A DNA stretch of 64,000 nucleotides, taken from assembly GCF_002886255.1 (NCBI RefSeq), contig NZ_KZ614149.1:434001-498000 (forward strand). The letters run 5' to 3'. The first letter of the stretch is position 1. Every line of letters starts with the position of its first letter. This document shows positions 24,467 through 34,078 of the stretch, piece by piece. This DNA comes from Alteribacillus bidgolensis. Its GTDB lineage: Bacteria; Bacillota; Bacilli; Bacillales; Marinococcaceae. Both the position numbers and the translations under genes were made by a program. The notes beneath the pieces are model-generated. The model was not told where the DNA came from. It searched no databases and was given only the letters and a program-made list of their open reading frames with translations.

Positions 24467-25258
24467 CTATTGAAATGAAGAGTCTCCTAAATAAAAAAGT
24501 CCGGAATTAATAATATCCACATATATTCTCGGTTTGTACCTCTCAACAATTGCATTTTTTTCTTGTACATATTCTTCCTGTGGCTGAGAAGAAGAGTGAT
24601 AGTATGCTTCTAGAATATTTATTTCTTCTTTCATCTTTTGGTATGCTTTTTCTGCCCAATGTTTAGGCTCATTTAGAAGCCTGTTTTCAATATGCCGTTT
24701 AACCCGTTGTAAGCCGCTGTTTACTTGAATGAGGGAATGCATAGGAAATGAATGTGCAGCTATTATATTATTTAATTTCTTGCTATTTAGATGTTCCATC
24801 ATATTTTCAACCATTTGACCGTGTATTAATTGAAGTCCGATGGATTGTATACTGTCTTTGCGCTGATAAGACGTGTATGAAATTTTCACATTAACAACCA
24901 GCCATGGGAACAATGGGGTTGGTTCCTTTCCTTCTTTCTTCTCTTCATAAAGGATTGTCCAATTTCCTTGTTTTTTTGCAGATTGAAAAATTTGATGCAA
25001 CCGCGGTGATCCGAAATGAAGGTATTCGGCTTTTTCTTGCTTTTCTTTTTCTCCTTCTGTAATGAGGGTAAGTGTCATGGGCTGTGGAATTCCGCCTGTT
25101 TTTTTTATATATTGCCAATAAAAGGGGCGATTCATTAACTGTTGATCTAACTCTTCTGTTAATTGTACTTTAAGACGCTTATTATCATCTATAAGAATGT
25201 CAGCATCATTGGCCTTAAAATAACGTTTGACAAATTGGTGGAGAACTTTTTGTTCCAT
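24467..25258 (-). CDS. yqhG: YqhG family protein
   Basis: A 263-residue protein, second gene of the yqhH-yqhG operon (17 bp gap). The start MEQKVLHQFVKRYFKANDAD, the middle PFYWQYIKKTGGIPQPMTL and the FGSPRLHQIF segment match Bacillus YqhG proteins as I recall them. It has no signal peptide, no transmembrane helix and no catalytic motif that I can name. Constant linkage to the SNF2-type gene yqhH suggests a shared but unknown process. Confidence 0.8.
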   Translation of the reverse strand: MEQKVLHQFVKRYFKANDADILIDDNKRLKVQLTEELDQQLMNRPFYWQYIKKTGGIPQPMTLTLITEGEKEKQEKAEYLHFGSPRLHQIFQSAKKQGNWTILYEEKKEGKEPTPLFPWLVVNVKISYTSYQRKDSIQSIGLQLIHGQMVENMMEHLNSKKLNNIIAAHSFPMHSLIQVNSGLQRVKRHIENRLLNEPKHWAEKAYQKMKEEINILEAYYHSSSQPQEEYVQEKNAIVERYKPRIYVDIINSGLFYLGDSSFQ

Positions 25259-25275
25259 GACGTAACACCTTCTCT

Positions 25276-26889
25276 TTAATTGGATTGCTGCATCAATTCG
25301 GAAAGGTGATGCAATTTTAACTCGATTTCTTGTTCGGAATCTGACGAATGCAAGGCATCTGTAATATATCCTTCAAAGGAAGAATAGGAAGTAGAAGCTA
25401 AAATCGTATCGAGTTCGCCAATAACGTTTTCAAACAGTTTAATTTTTTCATAAAGCAAGGAAAGAATGTGTTCTTCGACCGTTTGTTTAACGGCAAAATT
25501 GTAGACCTCTACATCTTTTGTTTGTCCGAGCCGGTGCAATCGGCCTATTCTTTGTTCTAACCGCATTGGGTTCCAAGGAAGATCGTAGTTTATGATTGTG
25601 CTGCTGAATTGAAGGTTGATCCCTTCTCCCGCAGCTTCTGTAGCAATCATTACTTTAGCACGATCTCTGAAAAGCTGCTGCATCCATTCTTTTTTCGTTC
25701 TTTTGAAGCCGCCGCGAAAAGGGACAGACAATATTCCATGCTGGCGAAAAAACCATTGTAAATACAGCTGCGTGGCTCGATATTCTGTGAAGAGCACTAC
25801 TTTTTCATTTGTTCGTTGAATAATATCTAGAGCCTTTTCTGCTTTGCTATTGGATGAAATAGATTGCAGGGAAGTCATTAGTTGTTCAAATAAAGTATTA
25901 GAAATCTCTTTTTGTTCATATAAATTTTTTAACGTCATATATGCAGCTTCTCTGCTGCTGCATGCTTCTCTTAAAAGCGTGGTTGCGGTAAAACCGTGTA
26001 TCATGTTTTCAGGACTCTTTTTTAATTGAAAGAGAGTGTCATAAAACGTTCTCTCTTCTTCACTGAAATCAATGTAAGTCGAATATACATTTCGTTTTGT
26101 CCATTTAAGGCCGGTTTGGTCCCGGCGGTTTCTTACCATTACTTTTTGAACGATATGTTTTACAGCTTCTTGTCCTCTTTCTTTAAACAGTGTTTTAAAT
26201 TCTTGCATGTTTCCTAATAAACCGGGCTTTAATAAATTTATTAAATGATACAGCTCCCCAGGATTATTTTGAACAGGAGTTGCGGTAAGCATTAGACAAA
26301 ACTTCTTTTGAAGCAATCGAGCAAATTCATAGTTTTTTGTTTTTGGATTTTTTAATTTATGTGCTTCATCAAAAATAATCATATCGTATTCTTGCTGCAG
26401 TACAATATCTCTATGAGGAGGTCGTTTTGCCGTATCAATCGATGCTACGACGATATCAGCTTCTTCCCATACATACGTTTTTCTTTGCGTAACCGCCGGA
26501 ATATAGAATTTTTCATTCATCTCTTTTGCCCACTGGCCAGTAAGGGAAGCTGGAGCTAATATTAATACTTTTTTTACTAAACCACGGACCATATATTCTT
26601 TCAAAATTAAACCTGCTTCAATCGTTTTTCCTAGTCCAACTTCGTCAGCTAATATGGCTTTGCCGTCCATTTCTTCTATGACTCGTTTTGCTGTTTTTTC
26701 TTGGTGTGAAAATAGCTCAAGGCTGGAAAGATGGTTTTGGCATAACAATCCATCAAATGAGGGGGTTGAGGTCCATTGTTCGGATTCATAACCTAAAGAA
26801 AACTGTTCCCATGTGGATATAAATCGATTTTCATAGTTTTTCTCCTTTGAAAGTTCCCAATCCGAAAGAAACTTAATTTCAGGCTCCAT
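25276..26889 (-). CDS. yqhH: SNF2-family DNA/RNA translocase (YqhH)
   Basis: A 537-residue helicase-like ATPase. Walker A is ADEVGLGKTIEAG (about residues 81-93), followed by motif Ia LAPASLTGQW, the Walker B box IIFDEAHKLKN, motif III LMLTATPVQNN, and the C-terminal helicase domain with GEGINLQFSS and the arginine finger motif QRIGRLHRLGQ. This is the SNF2/RapA-like class. The protein is short and has no extra domains. It is divergent from the glycine-riboswitch/gcv operon, as in B. subtilis. Confidence 0.88.
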   Translation of the reverse strand: MEPEIKFLSDWELSKEKNYENRFISTWEQFSLGYESEQWTSTPSFDGLLCQNHLSSLELFSHQEKTAKRVIEEMDGKAILADEVGLGKTIEAGLILKEYMVRGLVKKVLILAPASLTGQWAKEMNEKFYIPAVTQRKTYVWEEADIVVASIDTAKRPPHRDIVLQQEYDMIIFDEAHKLKNPKTKNYEFARLLQKKFCLMLTATPVQNNPGELYHLINLLKPGLLGNMQEFKTLFKERGQEAVKHIVQKVMVRNRRDQTGLKWTKRNVYSTYIDFSEEERTFYDTLFQLKKSPENMIHGFTATTLLREACSSREAAYMTLKNLYEQKEISNTLFEQLMTSLQSISSNSKAEKALDIIQRTNEKVVLFTEYRATQLYLQWFFRQHGILSVPFRGGFKRTKKEWMQQLFRDRAKVMIATEAAGEGINLQFSSTIINYDLPWNPMRLEQRIGRLHRLGQTKDVEVYNFAVKQTVEEHILSLLYEKIKLFENVIGELDTILASTSYSSFEGYITDALHSSDSEQEIELKLHHLSELMQQSN

Positions 26890-27055
26890 AATGTTCGCTC
26901 CTTTATGAAAAAAAGATTGTCAACCACGAACCCTCATGATAGAATAAAAAACGCAGTAAGATTAGTATGGTGCAATTAAAAATATTTTTATTCATATATT
27001 GGAAAACTTCTATTCATACATAATCAATAAACATAACAAAGCGGATGACGACAAA

Positions 27056-27251
27056 GGGAGAGATCGTTTTAAACGGCGCCGAAGGAGCAAACTGTTTGTG
27101 CAGTGAATCTCTCAGGCAAAAAGACTTTTGTCTGACGCATCTCTGGAGAGAGCTCTTTAGAGCCACCCACGAAGACATTCTCCGCGATGGAGAAGAAACT
27201 TTCTGGTTGTAGGACAGAGGAATCTTTTTAAAGGGATTCCTCTGTTTTTTT
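27056..27251 (+). ncRNA. Glycine riboswitch with terminator, upstream of gcvT
   Basis: Aptamer 1 (about 27056-27151) has the core GGCGCCGAAGGAGCAA and AATCTCTCAGGCAAAAAGAC, then CTCTGGAGAG. A second, more degenerate aptamer (about 27152-27222) has CACGAAGAC and AGGACAGAGG. The terminator ACAGAGGAATC / GGATTCCTCTGT (27214-27245) followed by TTTTTTT is the expression platform, overlapping the 3' end of aptamer 2. Glycine binding should prevent termination and turn on glycine cleavage. Confidence 0.9.
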
Positions 27252-27308
27252 GTATTTAAAAAAATTTTCTAAGAAATTTGAATTTATCTAAAGAAGGGCG
27301 GTTGAAAA

Positions 27309-28409
27309 ATGACGGAATTAAAGCGTACATCATTATTTCCATTGTACAAAGAAATAGGTGCTAAAACAGTTGATTTTGGAGGATGGGAGCTGCCTGTTCA
27401 GTTCACAAGCATTAAAGAAGAACATCGGGCAGTCAGAGAAAAAGCAGGTCTATTTGATGTCAGTCATATGGGAGAAGCTGAAGTAAAAGGAAGAGACGCT
27501 TACGATTTTTTGCAGTCTATTATTACAAATGACATGGCCAAACTAGAACCGGGTAAAGCTCTTTATACTCTCCTTTGTTATGAAAATGGAGGCACTTTAG
27601 ATGATCTATTAATATATCAGCTCGATGTTGATCATTATTTGCTCGTGTTAAATGCCGCCAATACAAAAAAAGATATCGATTGGTTAAAAAAGCATGCTAG
27701 AGATGAAGAATTGATAAAAGATATGTCATCTTATTATGCACAACTTGCGGTTCAAGGGCCTAAAGCTGAACAAATAGTGCAGAAACTTGCGAATGAAGAT
27801 TTGTCAAACATCGGTTTTTTTCGGTTTCGTAAAAACGTTGATCTAAACGGCGTAAATGCCTTAGTGTCTAGAACAGGATACACCGGAGAAGATGGTTTTG
27901 AAATCTATTGCAGTGCCGAAAAAGCACCTTCTCTATGGAAAGCCATTCTAAAAGCAGGAGAGTCAGAAGGAATAGCGCCATGCGGACTTGGGGCCCGGGA
28001 TACGCTTCGCTTTGAAGCTCGTCTTCCTCTTTACGGTCAAGAAATAGATGAAACGATCAGCCCGTTAGAGGCAGGTCTTGGGTTTGCTGTTAAACTGCAA
28101 AAAGATAGTGATTTTGTAGGTAAAGAAGCATTAAAAAAAGAGAAAGAATCCGGGGTTAAACGGAAAATGGCAGGGGTTGAAATGCTGGAAAAAGGCATAC
28201 CTAGAACCGGTTATGAAGTGCTAAATGAAAAAGGGGATATCATTGGCCGTGTAACATCGGGAACGCAATCACCGACACTCGGAAAAAATATAGGACTTGT
28301 TCTTATACAAACACCGTATACCAAACTGGATACAGAACTTTATATAAAGATACGCAAAAAAACATTAAAAGCTGTCGTTATTTCAACACCTTTTTATAAA
28401 AAGGCTTAA
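27309..28409 (+). CDS. gcvT: Glycine cleavage T protein (aminomethyltransferase)
   Basis: Transfers the methylene group from the aminomethyl-lipoyl H protein to tetrahydrofolate, releasing ammonia. The 366-residue product has normal length. The motifs GGWELPVQF, AGLFDVSHMGE, DDLLIY and SRTGYTGEDGFE are intact, as is the folate-binding region. It is first in the gcvT-gcvPA-gcvPB operon behind a glycine riboswitch. The gene for the H protein is not in the window. Confidence 0.95.
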   Translation: MTELKRTSLFPLYKEIGAKTVDFGGWELPVQFTSIKEEHRAVREKAGLFDVSHMGEAEVKGRDAYDFLQSIITNDMAKLEPGKALYTLLCYENGGTLDDLLIYQLDVDHYLLVLNAANTKKDIDWLKKHARDEELIKDMSSYYAQLAVQGPKAEQIVQKLANEDLSNIGFFRFRKNVDLNGVNALVSRTGYTGEDGFEIYCSAEKAPSLWKAILKAGESEGIAPCGLGARDTLRFEARLPLYGQEIDETISPLEAGLGFAVKLQKDSDFVGKEALKKEKESGVKRKMAGVEMLEKGIPRTGYEVLNEKGDIIGRVTSGTQSPTLGKNIGLVLIQTPYTKLDTELYIKIRKKTLKAVVISTPFYKKA

Positions 28410-28428
28410 CAAAAAGGAGGCTGGAACA

Positions 28429-29787
28429 TTGAGTTTTCGATATTTGCCAATGACAGAAGAAGATAAACAAGAAATGTTAGATTATATTGGAGTTAAAAGT
28501 ACAGGTGAGCTTTTTTCAGAAATACCCGAAAAAATTCGATTTACTGGAGAAATGAACCTTGCTTCTCCTTTATCGGAACCGGCACTTATAAAAGAATTTC
28601 AGCAGCTAAGCAGTGAAAACGATAATATAAAAGTGTACCCCTCGTTTTTAGGAGCTGGAGTTTATGATCACTACATCCCATCTGTTGTCGATCATGTTAT
28701 ACGGAGATCTGAATTTTATACAGCTTATACACCTTATCAACCTGAAATTTCTCAGGGAGAACTTCAGGCCATTTTCGAATTTCAAACAATGATCTGCGAA
28801 TTAACTGGGATGGAAATTGCTAACTCCTCAATGTATGACGGGGCGACTGCTTTAGCAGAAGCGGCATTAGTGGCGGCAAGTTACAGCAAGATGAAAAAAA
28901 CAAAAATTATCGTTTCAGAAGGGGTTCATCCAGAAGCATTAGAGGTTTTGAAAACGTACGCTAGCGGTCCCGATTTGACTGTTCAACAAATTCCCCTTCT
29001 TAAAGGACAGACAGACGTTGAGGCGGTAAAAGATGCAATAGATGACAGTACAGCAGGAGTTATTGTTCAATATCCGAATTTTTATGGTTCTTTAGAAAAT
29101 TTAAAAGAAATGGAAAAAGCGGCACATGATTATAAATCTTTATTTATTGTATCAAGCAATCCTTTGGCGCTTGGTGTTCTGACTCCGCCTGGAGAGTTTG
29201 GCGCCGACATCGTCATAGGGGATGCGCAGCCTTTTGGGATCCCTTCGCAAATGGGAGGACCTCATTGCGGCTATTTTGCAGCTTCTAAGAAATTAATGAG
29301 AAAAGTGCCTGGCCGATTAGTTGGACAAACAGTAGATGAAGATGGACGACGGGGTTTTGTGTTGACAATTCAAGCTAGAGAGCAGCACATCCGTCGTGAT
29401 AAAGCAACTTCGAATATATGTTCCAATCAGGCTCTAAATGCTTTGGCTGCATCCGTTGCGATGAGTGCTCTTGGAAAAAAAGGACTCAGACAAATGGCGG
29501 TACAAAACATAAAAAATACTAATTATCTTAAAGAACAGGTAAAAAATACAGGTATAAATATTGTAAATGAACAGCCTGTATTCAATGAGTTTGTTATTGA
29601 TGTAAAAAGACCAGTGTCATCTATAAACAAAAAGCTGAAAGAAAAAGGGATCATTGGCGGTTTTGATCTATCTAAAGTCGATAATAACCGTAATGAACAG
29701 ATGCTTGTATGTGTGACGGAGCTAAGGTCAAAAGAAGAAATGGATTATTTTGCTAGAGAACTGGAGGGTGCCGTAAATGCAGACTGA
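28429..29787 (+). CDS. gcvPA: Glycine dehydrogenase (decarboxylating) subunit 1
   Basis: The 452-residue N-terminal half of the split glycine decarboxylase (P protein), as in Bacillus. It pairs with the product of gcvPB to decarboxylate glycine and load aminomethyl on the lipoyl H protein. SFLGAGVYDHYIPSVVDHV, YTPYQPEISQGELQ and the FGIPSQMGGPHCGYFA segment are typical. The start is TTG after AGGAGG, 19 bp behind gcvT. It overlaps gcvPB by 11 bp. Confidence 0.95.
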   Translation: MSFRYLPMTEEDKQEMLDYIGVKSTGELFSEIPEKIRFTGEMNLASPLSEPALIKEFQQLSSENDNIKVYPSFLGAGVYDHYIPSVVDHVIRRSEFYTAYTPYQPEISQGELQAIFEFQTMICELTGMEIANSSMYDGATALAEAALVAASYSKMKKTKIIVSEGVHPEALEVLKTYASGPDLTVQQIPLLKGQTDVEAVKDAIDDSTAGVIVQYPNFYGSLENLKEMEKAAHDYKSLFIVSSNPLALGVLTPPGEFGADIVIGDAQPFGIPSQMGGPHCGYFAASKKLMRKVPGRLVGQTVDEDGRRGFVLTIQAREQHIRRDKATSNICSNQALNALAASVAMSALGKKGLRQMAVQNIKNTNYLKEQVKNTGINIVNEQPVFNEFVIDVKRPVSSINKKLKEKGIIGGFDLSKVDNNRNEQMLVCVTELRSKEEMDYFARELEGAVNAD

Positions 29788-31264
29788 AGAACATGCCCTT
29801 ATTTTTGAATTAAGCAGACCAGGGCGGATTGGTTATTCTCTTCCTGAAGATGAGCTGATTGAAACAGATGTGGAAAATTTACTCCCAGCAGAATATCTTC
29901 GAACGAATGAACCAGAACTTCCTGAAGTATCAGAATTACAGATTATGAGACATTACACAGCATTGTCTTCTAGAAACCATGGCGTAGACTCAGGTTTTTA
30001 TCCGTTGGGTTCTTGTACAATGAAATATAACCCGAAAATTCATGAAGACATTGCTCGTATGCCGGGATTTGCTCATGTTCATCCTTATCAGCCGGAAGAA
30101 CAGGTGCAGGGAGTTATGAAAATGATGTATGATCTGCAAGAATCCCTTGCTGAAATTACAGGGATGGATCAAGTTACCTTGCAGCCTGCTGCCGGAGCAC
30201 AAGGAGAATGGACCGGTTTAATGATGATCAGATCTTTTCATGAAGCCAATGGAGATCATCATCGAAACAAAGTTATTGTCCCGGATTCTGCTCACGGAAC
30301 GAATCCTGCTTCCGCTACTGTTGCAGGGTTCGAAGCTGTCACCGTGCATACAAATGAAAGAGGTCTTGTTGATTTGGATCATTTAAAAGAGGTGACAGGC
30401 GATGACACGGCAGCGCTTATGTTAACTAATCCAAATACGTTAGGTTTGTTTGAAGAAGATATAGTAGAAATGTCGGCTATAATACATGATGCTGGCGGCA
30501 AATTGTATTATGATGGAGCAAATTCCAATGCGATCCTCGGCATTACAAGACCAGGAGATATGGGATTTGATGTGGTTCATTTAAACTTGCACAAGACGTT
30601 TACAGGGCCGCATGGAGGAGGTGGTCCAGGAAGCGGACCAGTAGGTGTTACAAAAGAGCTTGCCCCTTTTTTGCCTAAACCAATATTGATAAAAAGTGAA
30701 ACAGGTTATACATGGGAAAATAACCGGCCGAACTCCATTGGAAGAGTAAAACCGTATTATGGTAATTTCGGGATTAACGTACGAGCATATGCGTATATTC
30801 GAACTATGGGAGCAGAAGGGTTGAAAAAAGTTTCAGAATACGCTGTGTTAAATGCTAACTATTTAATGAGAAGACTTCAGCCTTATTTTGAGCTTCCATA
30901 CAATCGTAACTGTATGCATGAGTTTGTACTATCAGGAAAACGTCAAAAGAAGCTTGGCGTAAGAACCCTGGATATGGCAAAAAGACTGCTCGACTTTGGG
31001 TACCATCCACCAACTATTTACTTTCCAATAAATGTGGAAGAATGCATGATGGTTGAGCCGACAGAAACAGAATCAAAAGAAACACTTGATGAGTTTGCAG
31101 ATGCAATGATACAAATTGCCCAAGAAGCAGAAAAAGATCCAGAAATTGTTCAAGAAGCTCCGCATACGACTGTAATCAAGCGGCTCGATGAAACATTGGC
31201 AGCACGAAAACCCGTTTTAAAATATAAAAAACGGGCAGATTCAGAAAATAAAGTAAAGGCCTAA
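29777..31264 (+). CDS. gcvPB: Glycine dehydrogenase (decarboxylating) subunit 2
   Basis: The 495-residue C-terminal half of the P protein and the PLP-binding one. The PLP lysine is in HLNLHKTFTGPHGGGGPGSG near residue 272; the preceding VPDSAHGTNPASA and TNPNTLGLFE loops bind cofactor. ATG overlaps the end of gcvPA, giving 1:1 translation. Length is normal. Confidence 0.95.
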   Translation: MQTEEHALIFELSRPGRIGYSLPEDELIETDVENLLPAEYLRTNEPELPEVSELQIMRHYTALSSRNHGVDSGFYPLGSCTMKYNPKIHEDIARMPGFAHVHPYQPEEQVQGVMKMMYDLQESLAEITGMDQVTLQPAAGAQGEWTGLMMIRSFHEANGDHHRNKVIVPDSAHGTNPASATVAGFEAVTVHTNERGLVDLDHLKEVTGDDTAALMLTNPNTLGLFEEDIVEMSAIIHDAGGKLYYDGANSNAILGITRPGDMGFDVVHLNLHKTFTGPHGGGGPGSGPVGVTKELAPFLPKPILIKSETGYTWENNRPNSIGRVKPYYGNFGINVRAYAYIRTMGAEGLKKVSEYAVLNANYLMRRLQPYFELPYNRNCMHEFVLSGKRQKKLGVRTLDMAKRLLDFGYHPPTIYFPINVEECMMVEPTETESKETLDEFADAMIQIAQEAEKDPEIVQEAPHTTVIKRLDETLAARKPVLKYKKRADSENKVKA

Positions 31265-31299
31265 TAAAAAGGCTGTTTATTTAACAGCCTCCAGATTGT

Positions 31300-31336
31300 A
31301 AAAACCCCTGCTTGTTGGTTAGGGGTTTTATTTTTT
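31300..31336. terminator. Bidirectional terminator between gcvPB and yqhL
   Basis: AAAACCCCT and AGGGGTTTT form a perfect 9-bp stem followed by ATTTTTT. A second hairpin, GGCTGTT/AACAGCC at 31271-31289, lies just before it. Confidence 0.85.
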
Positions 31337-31711
31337 GATTTTACCTGTCCATTTCTTAAACCCTTTTTTTAAATGAAAAATATTATCCGTACCGCGTTGT
31401 TTCTTGATGATTCTTGCGGCCTGCCGGCTTCTTCCACCAGATTGACAATAGAGGTATACAGGCTGGTCTTGGCGTATTTCATTAATTCGTTGTTTTAACT
31501 GAGATAAAGGGATGTTTCTAGCACCAAGGATATGTCCTCCGTTAAACTCGCGTGGTTCGCGAACGTCAATTAATTGTGCTTTCCGATACCCTTTTTTAAA
31601 CTCACTCTCGTTCAACTCTGTTAAAAATTTAGGATTTACAAAACGCCGGACAATCATAAAAACGAGAACGGCTGTTAATATTCCCCATAAAATCCATGTA
31701 ATCATTATCAA
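31328..31711 (-). CDS. yqhL: Membrane-anchored rhodanese-like protein YqhL
   Basis: A 127-residue protein: one N-terminal transmembrane helix (WILWGILTAVLVFMIV) and a single rhodanese domain with QLIDVREPREF, GHILGARNIPL and the active Cys loop YCQSGGRS. Rhodaneses move sulfane sulfur, but the physiological role of YqhL is not established. TTG at 31711 has AAGGAG at good spacing; an ATG two codons later is possible. It sits between gcv and lipM, as in B. subtilis. Confidence 0.88.
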   Translation of the reverse strand: MIMITWILWGILTAVLVFMIVRRFVNPKFLTELNESEFKKGYRKAQLIDVREPREFNGGHILGARNIPLSQLKQRINEIRQDQPVYLYCQSGGRSRQAARIIKKQRGTDNIFHLKKGFKKWTGKIKK

Positions 31712-31949
31712 TTCCCACTCCTTTATTAGGCTACATGATGTATTATAATAATGATTCTATCACTAAGCAAAACCTTTTGATTGGAAACTTTTTAACAATC
31801 ATCAAACTTTTGTTTTTTTAAAAGGTTTGGTAGACTATTTTTGCACTAAAAAAAAATTAATACAGCCTATCGCAATTCTCTATTAATGAGGCTTTTTCAA
31901 GCTGAGTGTTGTTCTGTTGGGGAAAGAACAGGAAGAAAGGTGGAGGTTA

Positions 31950-32786
31950 ATGGATAAAGAAACATGGTATTTTATTGATTCGGGCAATTGTTCTCCTGCT
32001 TATAATATGGCGATGGATGAAATGCTGCTTCATTGGCACAGCAAGGGGGTGCTCCCGCCAATTGTTCGTTTTTACGGATGGAATCCAGCAACACTTTCTA
32101 TTGGTTATTTTCAAAAAGTACATAAAGAAATAGACTTTGAGGCTGTAAACAAATATGGACTAGGATTTGTTAGACGGCCAACAGGTGGACGCGGGGTACT
32201 TCATGATCAAGAGTTAACATATAGTGTGATCGTTTCAGAAGAACACCCGCAAATGCCTGCTACAGTAACAGAAGCTTATCGAGTTATATCAGAAGGAATT
32301 TTACAAGGATTTCGGTATCTTGGACTGGATGCTTATTTCTCTGTTCCACGTACGAAAGAAGAAGAAAATCAATTGAAAAATCCCCGTTCTTCCGTATGTT
32401 TTGATGCACCCTCGTGGTACGAACTGGTTGTAGAAGGAAGAAAAATAGCAGGAAGTGCTCAAACAAGACAAAAAGGGGTTATTCTGCAGCACGGTTCGAT
32501 TATTTTAGATATAGATGAGGATAAATTATTCAATCTTTTTAAATATCCAAGTGAACGGGTAAGAAAAAGAATGCAAAAAGCATTTAAAAATAAAGCTGTG
32601 GCGATCAATGAGCTGAAGAGTTCACCAGTTGAATTAAAAGATGTTTCTGAAGCATTCCATAAAGGTTTTGCTGATGGCTTGAATGTAGGTTGGGAGCCTT
32701 ATCAATTAAATGATAGAGAAGAAAGAGAAGTATGGGAGCTTGCAAGGACCAAATATGAATTGGAAGAATGGAATTTCCGCCGTTAA
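31950..32786 (+). CDS. lipM: Octanoyl-[GcvH]:protein N-octanoyltransferase precursor enzyme LipM
   Basis: LipM moves octanoate from acyl carrier protein to the GcvH lipoyl domain, the first step of lipoic acid assembly in Bacillus. The 278-residue length equals that of the B. subtilis protein. It has the ligase-fold motifs FYGWNPATLSIGYFQ, FVRRPTGGRGVLHDQELTY, the Cys nucleophile in SVCFDAPSWYELV, and GRKIAGSAQ with the conserved Lys. The start at 31950 is fixed by GGTGGAGG 4 bp upstream. Its neighbour, the gcv operon, needs lipoylated H protein. Confidence 0.93.
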   Translation: MDKETWYFIDSGNCSPAYNMAMDEMLLHWHSKGVLPPIVRFYGWNPATLSIGYFQKVHKEIDFEAVNKYGLGFVRRPTGGRGVLHDQELTYSVIVSEEHPQMPATVTEAYRVISEGILQGFRYLGLDAYFSVPRTKEEENQLKNPRSSVCFDAPSWYELVVEGRKIAGSAQTRQKGVILQHGSIILDIDEDKLFNLFKYPSERVRKRMQKAFKNKAVAINELKSSPVELKDVSEAFHKGFADGLNVGWEPYQLNDREEREVWELARTKYELEEWNFRR

Positions 32787-32789
32787 TGG

Positions 32790-32827
32790 AAAGAGCGGTT
32801 CCGCTATGACAAAGGAACCGCTTTATT
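32790..32827 (+). terminator. Terminator of lipM
   Basis: AGCGGTTCC and GGAACCGCT form a perfect 9-bp stem followed by TTATTGTTT. Confidence 0.75.
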
Positions 32828-32872
32828 GTTTGTCTTTTTAGTGAAACGGTAATAAATTAAGTAGAAACAATT

Positions 32873-33712
32873 CTAACCAGCATGTGTATGTTCTTTAAAA
32901 GCTTGCTGCAGCTTTCGGGTAATAGTCCCAGGCTGCAAAGATGTTTCAATCGAACCTTTTATATTTATTACCGGCATGATTTCAAGAGTGGTACTAGTCA
33001 CAAAAATTTCATCAGCATTTATCGTTTCTTCAAGGGAAAAAGCTTCTTCAAAAATTGGGATTTTTTCTTCCTGTGCAAGATTAAATACGTGTTGCCTGGT
33101 AATGCCGTTTAAAATATAGTGATTAGCAGGATGTGTGTAAATGACACCTTTTTTGACGATGAAGATGTTAGAGGAAGACCCTTCTGTGACAATGTCTCCT
33201 CGATGCTGTAAAGCTTCATCACAATAATAGTCTTCTGCTCTTCTTTTTGCCATAACATTACCAAGCAAATTGATCGTTTTAATATCACAACGGAGCCAGC
33301 GTATATCTTCCGTTGCCAGCAGGGAGATTCCGTTTGTTTGTTTAGTTACAGGTATTTCTGCTTCTTTTGTAAATGCAGTTATGACGGGTATTATATCTCG
33401 AGAGTAAAGATGGTCTCTAATTTGTTCGCCTCTAGTCATTTGTATATAGACGTAACCGTTTTTGATATCATTTTTTTGCAATAGGTGCCTGATGTTTTCC
33501 TTCAGTGTAGTAATGGAATAAGGAAGGGGCATGTCTAGTTCTTTAGCACTTCTTAAAAAACGTTCAAAATGTTCATCAAACAAGAATGGTAATCCATCGT
33601 ACACTCGGATAACTTCGTAGATACCATCGCCGAAGTAGTAACCTCTATCATCGAAATGGACATAGGCGTCGTGTCTTGATATTATTTTGTCTTTTAACCA
33701 AACGTATTCCAA
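32873..33712 (-). CDS. dat: D-amino-acid transaminase (class IV aminotransferase)
   Basis: A 279-residue fold-type IV PLP enzyme. The start EYVWLKDKIISRHDAYVHFD, then DRGYYFGDGIYEVIRVYDG, the PLP lysine in CDIKTINLLGNV (about residue 145) and TEGSSSNIFIV match Bacillus D-alanine aminotransferases. These convert D-Ala and 2-oxoglutarate to pyruvate and D-Glu for peptidoglycan. Branched-chain aminotransferases are related, but the D-x-R-W-x-R-C-D-I-K-T motif is typical of D-AAT. It stands alone on the reverse strand. Confidence 0.9.
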   Translation of the reverse strand: MEYVWLKDKIISRHDAYVHFDDRGYYFGDGIYEVIRVYDGLPFLFDEHFERFLRSAKELDMPLPYSITTLKENIRHLLQKNDIKNGYVYIQMTRGEQIRDHLYSRDIIPVITAFTKEAEIPVTKQTNGISLLATEDIRWLRCDIKTINLLGNVMAKRRAEDYYCDEALQHRGDIVTEGSSSNIFIVKKGVIYTHPANHYILNGITRQHVFNLAQEEKIPIFEEAFSLEETINADEIFVTSTTLEIMPVINIKGSIETSLQPGTITRKLQQAFKEHTHAG

Positions 33713-33967
33713 AGTACAACCTCCATTCAGATGTCTTTTAAATAATTTGTTTCTTTATCTAAACTGTAACATACAATTTATTCAGGAACCGATAATATAA
33801 AAAAGTGTTTTGTTTTGACGAAAAATAAGATGATCCTGTTTTTTAAATCTGCAAGATAGAAATTAATGTAATTATATAAATGAATAAAGAGATGGTCAGA
33901 TATGCTTGATTATTCTCTCGATATCGTATGTTTTTGTAGTTGACAAATTTCAGCAAAATTCTATTTA
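33713..33967. other. Intergenic region between dat and nrdJ
   Basis: AT-rich divergent promoter region with no further gene. The nrdJ-proximal half holds the NrdR-like boxes listed separately. Confidence 0.3.
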
Positions 33968-34016
33968 TCACCATATATAGTGTGTTGGACATTTCAATAA
34001 ATACAATATATTGATT
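33968..34016 (+). promoter_or_regulatory. Pair of NrdR-like boxes before nrdJ
   Basis: TCACCATATATAGTGT (33968-33983) fits the NrdR consensus ACACTATATATAGTGT at 14 of 16 positions. ATACAATATATTGATT (34001-34016) fits less well (11 of 16). The 33-bp spacing is about three helical turns, consistent with binding on one face. NrdR represses ribonucleotide reductase genes when dATP is high. Confidence 0.6.
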
Positions 34017-34078
34017 TGTTGTAATTGAATATGGTAAGCTTAGACATACCATAGAATGAACGGGGAGGACGAAAAAAA

